The position numbers and the translations under genes were made by a program. Positions 42,501 through 54,500 of a DNA stretch of 64,000 nt are shown here, piece after piece (the stretch's first letter is position 1; every line of letters starts with the position of its first letter). The DNA is taken from positions 682,001 through 746,000 of the forward strand of contig OZ037883.1 in NCBI GenBank assembly GCA_964035575.1, written 5' to 3'. Source of the stretch: Rhynchopus sp. YZ270_cl-10 (lineage: Eukaryota > Euglenozoa > Diplonemea > Diplonemida > Diplonemidae). Under the pieces are notes generated by a model. That model was not told the origin of the DNA and did no database searches. It saw only the letters and a list, made by a program, of their open reading frames with translations.

Positions 42501-45500
42501 GAGAGCCTACCCTCGTTTTCTGGCTCCTGTGATTGGCTGACGGGGAAGCAGGTTTCGAGGCGCTGTGCGTGGGAGGACGTCATATCCAAAGGAGACGCCG
42601 CCGCAGCCTCGTCGCTGTTCTGCTCGTCCGCGCAGGCCTCGTCCGACTCGTCGTCGTCTGCAGCTGCCTCGCTCTCGTGCTCCTTGAGCGCGTCATCAAC
42701 GACGATGCCAAGCGCGGCTTCACCAGACGACTTCTTCACAACGCCGTCCCCCTTCTTCTTGCGTGGCATCTCGCGCGCAGGATTTTTTGATGCGCGTCCT
42801 GGGGCAGCACGCAGCGACTTCATCGAGGCGATCTTCTTCATCCCCTTCGTCAGCGGCGACGTTGCGAAGGTCACCGCAGACTCGTTCCCTGGGGACGGCT
42901 GGCGTGCCTTCTTGTCCTTCTTGTCATCACCACGTGGGTGGCGCGGTGGTACAGGCTCGAAAGCTGTCTCCTCGAGTGGTGACTGCGGGCTCTTGACCTC
43001 CTGGCCGGTCTCCTCTGTGATGAGGAGAGTGGGCTCAACGCAGGGCTCAAGCGTAAGCTGCGGGGGGGCCTGCATCGCGGGGGCAGTTTCATGTGTGAGG
43101 AAGTCTGGGGTGGTGTCCATGGTGGGTGTGGCGAAGTCAAGCATAAGAGTCTCGCCCTCATCGTCATCGCCGGTCATGAGGGGGTCTGCGGCAAAGGACG
43201 CAGTGGCAGTGAAGTCCCGCATCAACGTGTTGTCCTCGTCGTCCTCACTGCCAAGGAAGTGGCTCGCATCGCTGCTCCGGAAGGAGCTTGTATTCGCACT
43301 GAAGCCGAGTCTACCGTACGCAAGCGAGGCACGCCCAATGGGGTGGTGTCCCCCATCCACCGTATGCGTCACCGACTGCAAACGATGTATCTCGTCCTGC
43401 GTCTCATGTGCAGCAGCAGCAGTGAACACATCCCCGTACACCTGCTCCTGCTCGTCCGCCGCAGAGTGTGCCTGCAGGTACGCCATGCCAAAGATCGTGT
43501 CCTCCTTCGCGCGCGCCTCTTCCACAAGGTCCAGGTACTCCTTGTCCTCCTCCTCCTTCGTAGTGTTGGCCACAATCGTGCGCTGTGAGTTGCCCAAATC
43601 CGTGAATGCCTTGATGCCCGCCTCAGGTACCATACCCGACTCCCGCGCAATCGCCAGCGCAAAGAAAAGGCAGAAGAAGACCTTGTGCTCTTCAAGAATC
43701 ATCCTGCTGAAGTGGACGTGCACGACCTGGGTCAGCTTCGAGATCATTGCATGGAGCTTGCGCTGCTGCATCTCGGGTGGGTTTGCTTCGACGTCGCGTA
43801 GTGCGCGGGTGACGATGCGGATGAACTGATGCATGCTGATGTGGTAGACGGGGCTGACACGCTGCAGCAGGGTGGTCAGGTTGAAGAGCGACACGGCACG
43901 CACGGCAACGGGGAGGTACTCGTTGAGGGTGGCTTCAGCCTTGGTGAGGGCGGTGCGCCACTTCTTTGCGTTGTCGGTTTCGTTCTGGATGGAGTGCTTG
44001 ACCTCAAAGAGGTGGGTAAGGAGCTCGTCGTCGTCGACGATGGCTACGGAGGACACAGCAAGTGAGTCGAGCATGTGTGTCTCCAGCTCTGCGATCTTCA
44101 TGTCCGACAACGACAGTGCGTGGCGGATGGCGCTAACCTCAAACTGTGTGTCCACCTTGACCTCCTCCGTCACCTTGTTAAAGAAGCGGTCACGCAGGCC
44201 TACAGACGACGCACGGAAGTCAACGACATTCACAAGCTTTACAAGCTGCGGGTGGAGCACCACATCAGATTCCTTGCAGCACAGGATCAGCTCAAAGCCC
44301 TCAGCAACCTCACACAACTTCCCGCCGACGGAGACCACAAGGCTGCGCCCGCTGCGTGAAAAGTTGCGACGCAAAATCTCCCACATCTGCAGGTGAATGT
44401 CACCACTGCAGTTCTCAAGCACCACTGGCACACCCAGGCGCATGCTATCGAGCAGGTTCTCCATGAAGTAGGTTTGGTTCGCTGAGAAGCAGTTCATGTT
44501 CTTCGACTCGCCGTACTCCTTGATGATGTCGAGCCCACGCCGCTCGGGGTCGATTAGGAAGGAACACCGGTACGGCAGCATTGCAAACACGACTGCGAGG
44601 GAGGACTTGTAGAAGTTGTCTACGGAAGCAAAGTTGTTCAGGGCGGGACACATGATCGACGAGAGCAGGGGGTCCTGCTGAACGGGTTCCGTCTCCTTGC
44701 CGTAGAAGGACTCAAGGTGGCACTTGGGGGCCTGCTCGCCACAGAGCTGACGGGCACGCTCTGTGAGAACGGCACGGTACTTCTCGTTGAGGGGCCCAGC
44801 GTAGACTGCAAGGAAGGTGTGTATTAGGACGTAGAACGGCAGCTCTGCAAGCATGTCCTCAAAGTACGTCGCCGATACAAGCCACTTCTCACGCAGCGGC
44901 TTGAGCCCCTCCACAAGCGACACCGCAGCCTCGGAAGACAGGCGTATCTTCGCCGCCTCCTCGTCCAGCTGCACCTGCAGGCACTTCTGCTCCTCCAGCT
45001 GCCGTGTGATGCGGCGAGCCTCAAGGCTCACAGCCTCGTAAGCCTCCTGCACCTTCTCCAGCTTCTGGTTCGACGCCCTTCCCTTGGCTTCCGCCTGCGT
45101 CACTTCCACTAGGAGATACTCCGCTGTGCGGCGCAGCTCGTAGTACTCCATCATAACACTCGCCCACGTCAGCACTGCGCCTATGGTCCCAGAGGTGCGC
45201 CGTGTCTTCTCAAAGGAGCAGTCCTCCTCCTCTCCCACACAGGCACTCAATAACTCCATTGTCTCCTCGTTGATGCTGTCCTTCTTCGTCGCTGTGAAGT
45301 CTGTTATGATCTGCACAAAGTCCTGCCTGCTCAGGTTCTTGCCACTTTGCGCCCAGGAGTCGTTGAGGACGTAGGAGCGGGGCTTGACCTCTTCGACTTT
45401 TACCTCTGCGAGGGGCATATGGAGGAGGATGGCGAGGGGGTCGAACATGCGGCGCACGGAGAAGGGCGTGGTGCTGACGGAACGGATGTTCTTGAGGTCG

Positions 45501-48500
45501 AGGGGGGTGATGCTTTCGAGGGCCTGCTTCGCCTGGTCGAAGCGTGGGTTAATCAGGTCCAGGTTCACCTGTGCGCGGAGACGTGCCTGGGCGGTGTAGG
45601 AGGACTTCGCTGCAAGCTCGACCTTGGCAGCATCGAGCTTGCGCCGTTTGTTCTGCACCTCCTGCGTCGTCTCGTAGGACTCCGCACGGAGCAATGCCTG
45701 GCGCTGCTGACTCTGCTTCAGCATCGCCTCCTTCGCCTCGCTCAATAGCTGAAGCTTGCTCACATCGTCGTTTGTTTCCTGCAGGCGTTTGATCGTCACC
45801 TTCGCCTTCGCTGTGTACAGGCAGATCTCCTGCTTGCGCTTCTGCAGCAGCGTTGTAAAGAGCTGAATGAACTTCTGCATGTCGCGTGTGTCGTAAGTCA
45901 CCCGACTGTGCTCCATCTCATACTGCTTCGCAAGTTCGCGCGCCATCAAGTGGAAGTCCCCACACAAACCAGAGATCTTCTTCGCAAAGAGCTCGTCCTG
46001 CACCTCTAAGATGGAGGAGCTCTTCAGGATACCCTCCGCCACCACAGCTGTACTCTTGCGCGACCAAGGCTCGTAGCAGTTCACGGTGAAGCGTACAAAA
46101 AACGAAGAAAAGTCTCTGATGAACACCCGGTTTGTCAGCATCGACGGACTGATACAGATCACAAAGTGCAGGTTCTCCTTGACACGCTTCTCGAAGGTGT
46201 GGCTCAGCACCGGCTGCCTGTCCTGCGGAGGGAATGACGTGTTCGCCACAGACATGCTCTGCGCCAGGTCGTTTGCGTCGAACTGTGTGCACGGCGGGCC
46301 CGCAGGGCTGAGCAGGACCTGGTTGATCGTCCCGACCTCCTGGTTGAAGATGAGGGACACGTCGTTCATGTCGGCCAGATGCTTCAGCTTCTCGAGGACG
46401 ACCTCCCGCGAGGTCAGATCGTCTGCCTTGATGAACACACACTGCGGCCCTGTGATGCCTGACGCCTTGATAGCAGTCTTCAACCCCTCCATGCTCTCCA
46501 TCTGCGTCCCCTTTGGGTATGTTATGTCATGGAAGGGTTGGGCACAGATGTAGCTCGCAAGGCGTACGAGGGAGCGCCGTCCGAAGCCTGACTGGCTGAC
46601 AAGAAGCATGGAACCACTCTTCTTCGACAGCACCCGTGCGACGCGCGCGACGTGCACAACCATGTCATCGACAAGCACAATATCTGAAAGCTCGCCTTTA
46701 CCCTCCTTGAGAAGCCCCTTTGCCTTGCGAAGGCTCTTTGTAAGCTCAGCATGCGCGACATGGTCGTAGAGGAGGGTGTCTGACTTGAAGGCGTAGTTCT
46801 TTATCTGCAGACCATTGAGCAGATCGCGGAGGCCAGTCGAGGGCCGCGACTGCATCTTCCTGAAGAACACCTGGCTGATCTTGCGCGTCGTGTTGCGCGT
46901 CCTCGCGGACATTGGGTTGCGGTGGCCCGCCATCTCCTTGATGACGCTCTCCTGCTTCACGTAGTAGTACACAGCATGCCCATCCTCGGAGACGACGTCC
47001 TTTGCTAGCAGGGAGGAGGTCAGGTGGCGGAAGTGCTGCTTGTCACACTCCTTCTGCAGCACATCGCAGAACTCGCGTGTCACCTCGTGCTTCCACAGCG
47101 CAAGCATCTGGTCGGTGTTGTTTTTTGCAGCCGCAGGCGCCATCTTGATCCCAGCGAACACACGCCACATTCTGCACAACGACCACACATGGTGCGGCTG
47201 CTGCGGGTTTGGTGGGAACAGCTTTGCGCATTTGAAGTACAAATCGACGGTCATGTTTTTGATCCTTGTTTGGATGGTCGGAAGCACCTTGTCGACAATG
47301 TAGTAGACGTCATCCGGTGACGGTGCCTCGCACTCCAGCAGGACAAAGTGCCGGAGGAGCCTACGTGGGATCTTCCCCGGCAACGTGTAGTCGAGGGCCG
47401 CAAGGGGCGTGAGGTCTGCGAGGGAGCGCCACTCACCTGCACGCCAGCCGTCCCAGTAGCCGTTGGCCTCGACGATCTGGCGTACCAACTCCGACGCGTC
47501 TGAGGCAGCGGTCTGCGGAAGGGACACATCGTCGAAGAAGAGGAACAGCGACCCTGACGGACGCGGTCCGTACGTGTTCCCCATCTTCTTCATGAAGTAC
47601 GACTCAATGACCCCACGCAGCTTGGTTGCCGTTGTCGACTGCCACAGCTTGACACGCTTGCAGTGTGTGTCGCCCTCCTCCATGCCCTTCAGGATCGCCT
47701 GCATCAACGTCGTCTTCCCACAGTGACGTGTCCCGCAGATCAGAATCGGGAGCTGCAGCCGCAAACAGGCCTGCGCGTACATAACAATGTGTTCCGTCTG
47801 CAGCGTGGGCATGAAGGCACCACACATGTTGTCGCATGGGAGGATGGTCGGGTTCAGCGGCACCCACTCGCCTGTGACGTTGGAGATGATGTAGTGGTAC
47901 GCAAGCGATCCTGTGGGCGGGGCAGAGCCTGGGCTTGCCTTCTTGCGGATGTACGAGTCGAGGTAGACCCTGCCGTTCTGCGAGCAGAAGGAGCCGAGGC
48001 ATGTGGACAGGACAGACCAGCAGACGCGCTCGCAGCATTCGGAGATGTCCGTGACACGTCGCAGCTGCTGCACCGTCTGGCACGTTGCCTGGACACACTG
48101 TAGGAGGGCCGAACGCGGGTCAAACTCGCCCAGCTTGCGCTCGACCTCGTAGCGGCAGGCATTGTACATCGGGATGGCATGGGTGAGGAAGTGACGCCTG
48201 ATGGTGTCGCAGTGCTCGCTGGCGAGACCCTCGAACTCGCCCATGCTTTCGACGTTGCGGACGTGCACCTCGACGATGTCCTCCCACAGCACCTCCTCCT
48301 TGGAAACGAAGACAATGCCTAGGCGCGATGCTGTGTGGGGCGTCACGTTCTGCATGTGCTCGCTCTCGAAGACGAGTCGTGTAGTGCTTGCCATACTGAT
48401 GCGGTCGCCGTTCGACAGCGACAGCGTCTTTGTGTTGTCCAGCGCAGTGGAGAGGTTGTCTGTCCAGCCCTGCTCCACCGGCCCGTCGCAGATGACCCAT

Positions 48501-51500
48501 GTCGACTGGCTCCGACGTGCCTCGTTATTTGCCTTGTTCCACAGCGACGCGAAGATGCCCATCTGCCACCTCCCCGTTGCCGAGTCGAGGTAACCATACA
48601 TCTCGTCGCAGGTGATCGCCCGGGGGTAGATCTTGAGAGCCTTATGCTTCAGGCCGTGCTCCTCTGTCAGCGCCTCAAGGAGCACCTTGGTGATGCTGGA
48701 CTTGCCCACAGATGAGTCGCCCATCACCATGATGCTGTGTCGCGTCTTCTGCGTGACGTACAGCTGGTACGTCTTGTCGATGAAGCGCGGGGACGGGCGG
48801 TAGTTGAGCGACTCCGCGACCTCCCCAAGGAACTCTGTGTAGTCTGTGTTCTGCGGGACAGCCTCGGAGAGGAAGATGAGCTTGAGAAGCGACTGCAACT
48901 CCTCGAGGTCGGAGCTCTGCAGCATGGGGGAGATGACACGGTACATCGCGTTCACAATGGTCTCGTGGCCAAGCGTACCCAGCATCTTTGTCTGCGGCGA
49001 GCAGAAGAATGAAGCACGTGGCGATGTCGAGGGACGCATTGCATGTGGTTGTTGTACCTCGTCAAATATCGGCCTCAGAAGGCTCAGACCAAAGTCATAC
49101 GCACGGTTGACAAACTTATTTTCAAGGGTCGTCAGGAATTGGTCCATCTTCATCGCAAGGTTACTCACATCGCGGAACCCAACCACAAGCAGCTTCATCT
49201 TGATAATGATGAATCGGTCTGGTTTCACCATGGACCCAACCCTGAAGAGCGACCTCAAGTTGCCAGGCACCATGCTGGAGGTGTTTCCGCGCATCGTCAT
49301 GAAGCAGCCTAGGTGGATGGCTTTGCAGGGCAGCCCGTCTGTGAAGATGAAGCTGTTCACACGCTTCTTCACAGCCATGAAGATGCACGCCAGCTGCGAA
49401 GCCATCGTGGAAAGAACTGCGCTTGGTATCCGTGTGAAGTCATCGAAGAGCCCCCAGTCACCAGTCTGCACCAGGCCACGCAGGACGCGGCCTACACAGA
49501 CCGAGTCCATTGTTTGGGAACAGTTGAAGACACTCACACACCGTCCGCAGGTTGTCCCCATGTCGCGAATCGTTTCTGTCTTACCGACAGAGGCGGACCC
49601 CGTGAGCACGCCACACATCTGCAGGGTCATGGCCTGGAAGAGTGTCACGAAGCTACGTTCTGTGAGGGGGGTGATCGATATCTTCTCGTGGTAGCCGATG
49701 TAGTCGAAGCCGTACTGCAGCTCGGTGTCGACGCAACGTATCGCACAGACGTCGCTGTCGCCTTTCCAGTAGACGCGGAGGAGGCGGACCCACTCCCATT
49801 GCATGTTGCCTGCGTTCTTGCGGTGCGTGAGCCTCTGTGCCACCTCCGTGAGATGCAGTGCGTTGAGGAGAAGCGACTGGAACATTTTGACGGAGTCCTT
49901 GGGGATATTAGTGGACGCCTTGATGAGCGACGCAGCGACCTCCCTGATGCGCATGCGGAGGCGCTGCTCTGTGCGCCTGCATGTCTCCGCTTGGCGTGTC
50001 GACATCAACGACGTGATTTCCGACGTGAACAACAGCTGCAACATCACCTGCGAGATCTGCAGCGGACGGTACGCCAGGAAGAACGACACCTCAATCTCAT
50101 CTGACCCGATCAGAGTGTGCAGCTCCACTGCTGCCTGGCGGATGCCCTCCCGCAGGGTGTGCTGTGTCTCGATACGCAGCTCATCCAGCCAGATCTCAAC
50201 GTTCCCTGTGCAGGTGACCGGCTTCGTGAGCATGAGGGGGTGGTCACCTTCGGACTCCAACCCCGTGACAATGCATTGTGGGTCATCGGATACGACTGCC
50301 TCGGTGACACCGTCGAAGACGCTGGGGAGTTGCGATGCATCGGGCGAGGCGAGGATGCGGAGGAGCATGCTCTCGCTGACGAAGTAGAGACGTGGGAAGC
50401 GTTCCCGCTTCTCTTCGAGGAAGACGTGCAGCTTGAGTTGGCACTCCGACAGGTGGTTGAGCAGGGAGGGCAGTACGGACAGGTCGTTCCCGGTGCAGAA
50501 GGTGACAATGTTCTGGGCCTGCTTCGCACGGTTGATGATCTTGCACCACTGCTGGTCAATAATAGCAAAGCGGCGCACCTCGTCGGGCATCTGCTGCGTG
50601 ATAGTGTCGCCACTGAACACAACCTCGATGTGCAGCCACGCAGCCTGCACCTCCATCCACTGCGTCATCATCTCCGTCGTCGTTGAGAGCTGCTTCATCC
50701 ACATCTCCGCTTCCGCCTTGAAGAAGTTGATGTACCGCGAGCTCATCAGATTTGTGAGGATCAGCTGCGACTCTTCCAATGCATCCTTCACCGCATATGC
50801 GTCTGATGTGCACAGAATGTCACCCCACCCCTTGAAGCGAGGGACAAACGTCAGCTGGCGCGAGCCCCACAACTCGGAGATCTCTTCCAACGACTTTTCG
50901 ATGTGTGCTTCCTTTGATGCACACAGAACCAACTCTTCCACAGCCTCTCTTCTGTTGGCCAGGTCCACTGAGAGGATGTCCTTCACACGGAACACAGACG
51001 GCTTGATGCACCACTGTTGGTCGCATATAGACATCAGGCGTGACCAGTGACGCGCCTGTATGCACGGCTCCGCAAGCATCTTCAGCAGTGGTATATGGTA
51101 GCGCAGACTGCCCAAGGTGTCCTGCAACTCGCTGTACGCCTTCCGATCAGAGAGTGAGCTCGGCAGTGCTCGGAACTGCTTTAATAGCTCCTGAATAGAG
51201 GTGTGCAAGAAGGACAAATTAACCTCACTCCAGAGAATCTGCTTAAAGCTCGTCTCCGCCTCAGAGACAGTGTTCCGCAGTGCGTACATCGCCATCAAGT
51301 CTTTGAACTCCGTTTCGCACCCTTCCAAAAGGGCACACCTTTTAAATGGAATAGAGAAAAGCTTCGCCCCCTTATGGTAGTGGAAGCACCGTGAGATCAT
51401 GTCGTTGAGGATGATTTCGTTTTTCTTGAGACGTTCCAGTGCATCAAGGGCTTGGAGGTTGTCGAGCGACACCTTGATGGTTTCAAAGCGGTTGCAGAAG

Positions 51501-54500
51501 ATGGTGACCTCGACACGGAAGCGCTGTATGTCGTGCACGAGGTCCTTTCTGAAGAAGCGCTGCACCTTCTGCACGTAGCACTGCGCGTTCTCGGAGTGCA
51601 CCGTCATCTTCTGCCAGCGGTACTTCATGTCTGCAACAAGGTTGCGCTCCACAGGCAGCACACCAAAGTCATTGGCAGAGAGAAAGGCGTACATCTCCTT
51701 GATCGGCTGGTGCGTCTGGTCAAACTCTGCAGAGAAGTCCCGCACGTCGCGCAGAGTGTCCACAAGGCGCGACAGTGCAGGCAGCGTTGTGGGCGGGTTG
51801 CTTGTCAGGTTGCGCTCCCAAGTGTCGAGCTTCGACTTCAGCTGCTCAAGTGAAGTCCTCGCGGTGACGTGCGTGGGCTTGAGGTACGAGTACAGCCACG
51901 ACTTGACGTGATCCAGGAGCACCGCCTTCAGCTCACGCTGGTCAAAGAGGAAAGGTGGCTTCTTGGCAAAGTCCTCCATGGCCTGAAGCTCGTGGAGGAT
52001 GGTTGTGTAGTGGTTGATCTCTTCCTCGTGCTGCTCGAGCGTTGGGTTTCTTTGGAAGAACTGCCGCACAACGGAAAACTTGTTCTTTGCCCACAGGTTG
52101 TCGTACTGCGAGTACTTCTCCACAAAGCGCAGCAGCAGCATCTCAATGTCAATCGTGCTTGAGGAGAGCAAGAGGATCTTCTTCAGCACCTCCTTCGACT
52201 TCACGACGTCGTTCTTCACGGTGTTCTCCTCGAAGCCCTGCCACGCCTCGATGTTGTTCGGTACGTCAATGATGGCTGCCGCGAGCTTTGTGATGGTGTC
52301 CTGCACTGTCTTGGCAGAGGGGTGCACCTCCACACCATTGTTGCCTATGCCCACGGTGATGATGAAGAGCGGTGCACCCTGCGGTGCCATGAAGTCTGCA
52401 TTGCTGGCGCGTGGCGAGATGGCGTTGCGCAGGCAGTCCAGTGTACGTACAATGGCACCGATGACCTCTTTGCTCAGTTGGCGGTAGAAATGGTTCAGCA
52501 GCTTGTCGCTGCTGTTCCCCACTTCCTTCGGAAGAAACTCAAGAAGCGTGCAGCAGCCACGCTCCACTGTGTTCGAACATCGTTTGACAAGGTGCGGCTG
52601 TTTGCGCAGATGCTTCTTCTGCGACGACATAAAACCCTCCAACGAATAAGGTGCGTCAGACATATCCACAAAGCACGCAGTCGTGATCGACGAGAGCGCA
52701 TGCCCCAACCAGTCCTCTGTGATCACCCGTACATGAGTCATTGTCTCCACAATCGTTTTCACAGCGATCTCCACGTCCTCTATGAACTGCGATATCCCTG
52801 CACTCATCCACGACAACGGGCCTTCCAAGCCAGGAAGCAGCGCGGTGTTGACTTCAGCGATCAAAGGCGCAGTGACGGCACGCATGTAGGACGGCATGTT
52901 GTTCAGCACCTCTGTGTATTCGTTGGCAAGGCACTGCAGCAGGCTCAGGTTCTTGAACGTGAACGGCACCAACTCTAGTGTGTTCTGCACGTCAAGGGGG
53001 AGACTCACACCCAGGCGGTGCAGCTGCCGTGCTGCAGTCAGCGACACAACAGCATGGTAGTCGATGTGCGTCGTGAGCCCATCGTCAGACCACTTCAATA
53101 ATGGTGGTGCACGCAACCCGTCTAACCCATGCTCGAAGTAGGACTGCGAAGACACGATGCATGTGCTCTCGTAGCGCACAATGCTTTGGGCAACGCTGTT
53201 GTATGCAGACACAGCCCGTTTGTGAACCTTGTATGCATATTCGGGGATGTCTTCTTTCGACAAAATCTGTGACTTTTCGGTCAATTTCTTTGACAGCAAC
53301 CGGCTCCACCCAATGGCAGACACTAGCGGCAAGGAGTTCCGGTGCGACGGTGGCTTGCTTTTGAAGCGCTCGAAGTGAGAGTGCAGACGCAGCATGTCGG
53401 AGCAGAACTGCTCGAGGATGATGGTCTGCTTCTTCGCAACGACAGAGGGCGACAAGGCGGGTGCGAACGTCTTGAGCAGAAGCGACGCTTTGTTGACGTC
53501 TGTGATGGTCTCGAATGCGTTTTTGATCATCACCCGCAGGGAGGCGTCGAGCTCTACCAGGTTCTCACGGAGGTGTATGAAGGCCTTGTCGAAGGCGGGT
53601 GTCGTGTACTCTAGGACATCGATGCCTGAGAAGCGGAGCTTGCGGATGAGCCATTTGAAGCGCGACACACACTGCTCCATGCCAGAGAACTGCCGCACGC
53701 TGAGGAGGGCATAGCGCGTCATGTACGTGAAGAGCTCACGCAGCTTTGCAACACGCTTGCAGAAAAGCTCAAGACGCCCTGCGACCTGCGAAAACGACTC
53801 CTCATCCTTGCCATAGTCACGACAGGCACCGCTGATGCTGTCCCTGAAGGCGGCTGCCATGCTGTGCACCTGCTCGCACCAAAGCGTCATGCGCTCTGTA
53901 CCCTCTGGGGTGGAGGTGATGTTCCACAACACATCCCCGCTTTTATCTGCACCAATGATGGACTTAAGGTGGGTAATAATCTGCACCACCACACGCTTAA
54001 ACAGACGCGTTATGTTGCGCACCTTGGCATAGTGTGGCGACAGCTGCATGAGGTACAGCATGCTGGAACACATCAGCGGCAACGACGTCACAACCTGCCC
54101 GAAGTCGTTCGAATACAATGGCGAAAATATATGCGACAGAGACGACAACGTGCGTGCCATTGAACTCGCCTCTTTGATTTGCCCCTTCGCGGCCGCCACC
54201 GCGTCGTTATGCTTTGCCACTACCTCCACATCCTCACACAACGACAACGCCTTCTGCAGTGTGTACTGCGACACATGCTGCAACACTGCCTCTAGGGTCG
54301 GCACGGTACCGGTCCAGACATCAATCTCATAGCGAGGCCCTTCTGTGAGAGAGTCGCTGTTGTTGTGAAAGTCGTCTACTGGGATGGACTGCAACGATAT
54401 CTGGCATATCACCTCCGTCCAGGACTCGATGTAAGCGGCAATAGAGTCCGCTGAGAAGAGAAGATCGGGTTTTATCTGCGGAAGCTTTTGGCAATGATGT

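Noticed and set aside
42432-43829. Long plus-strand frame within dynein
   Set aside because: It is the shadow of the acidic/Ser-rich dynein insertion, which is in frame with clear dynein domains on both sides.
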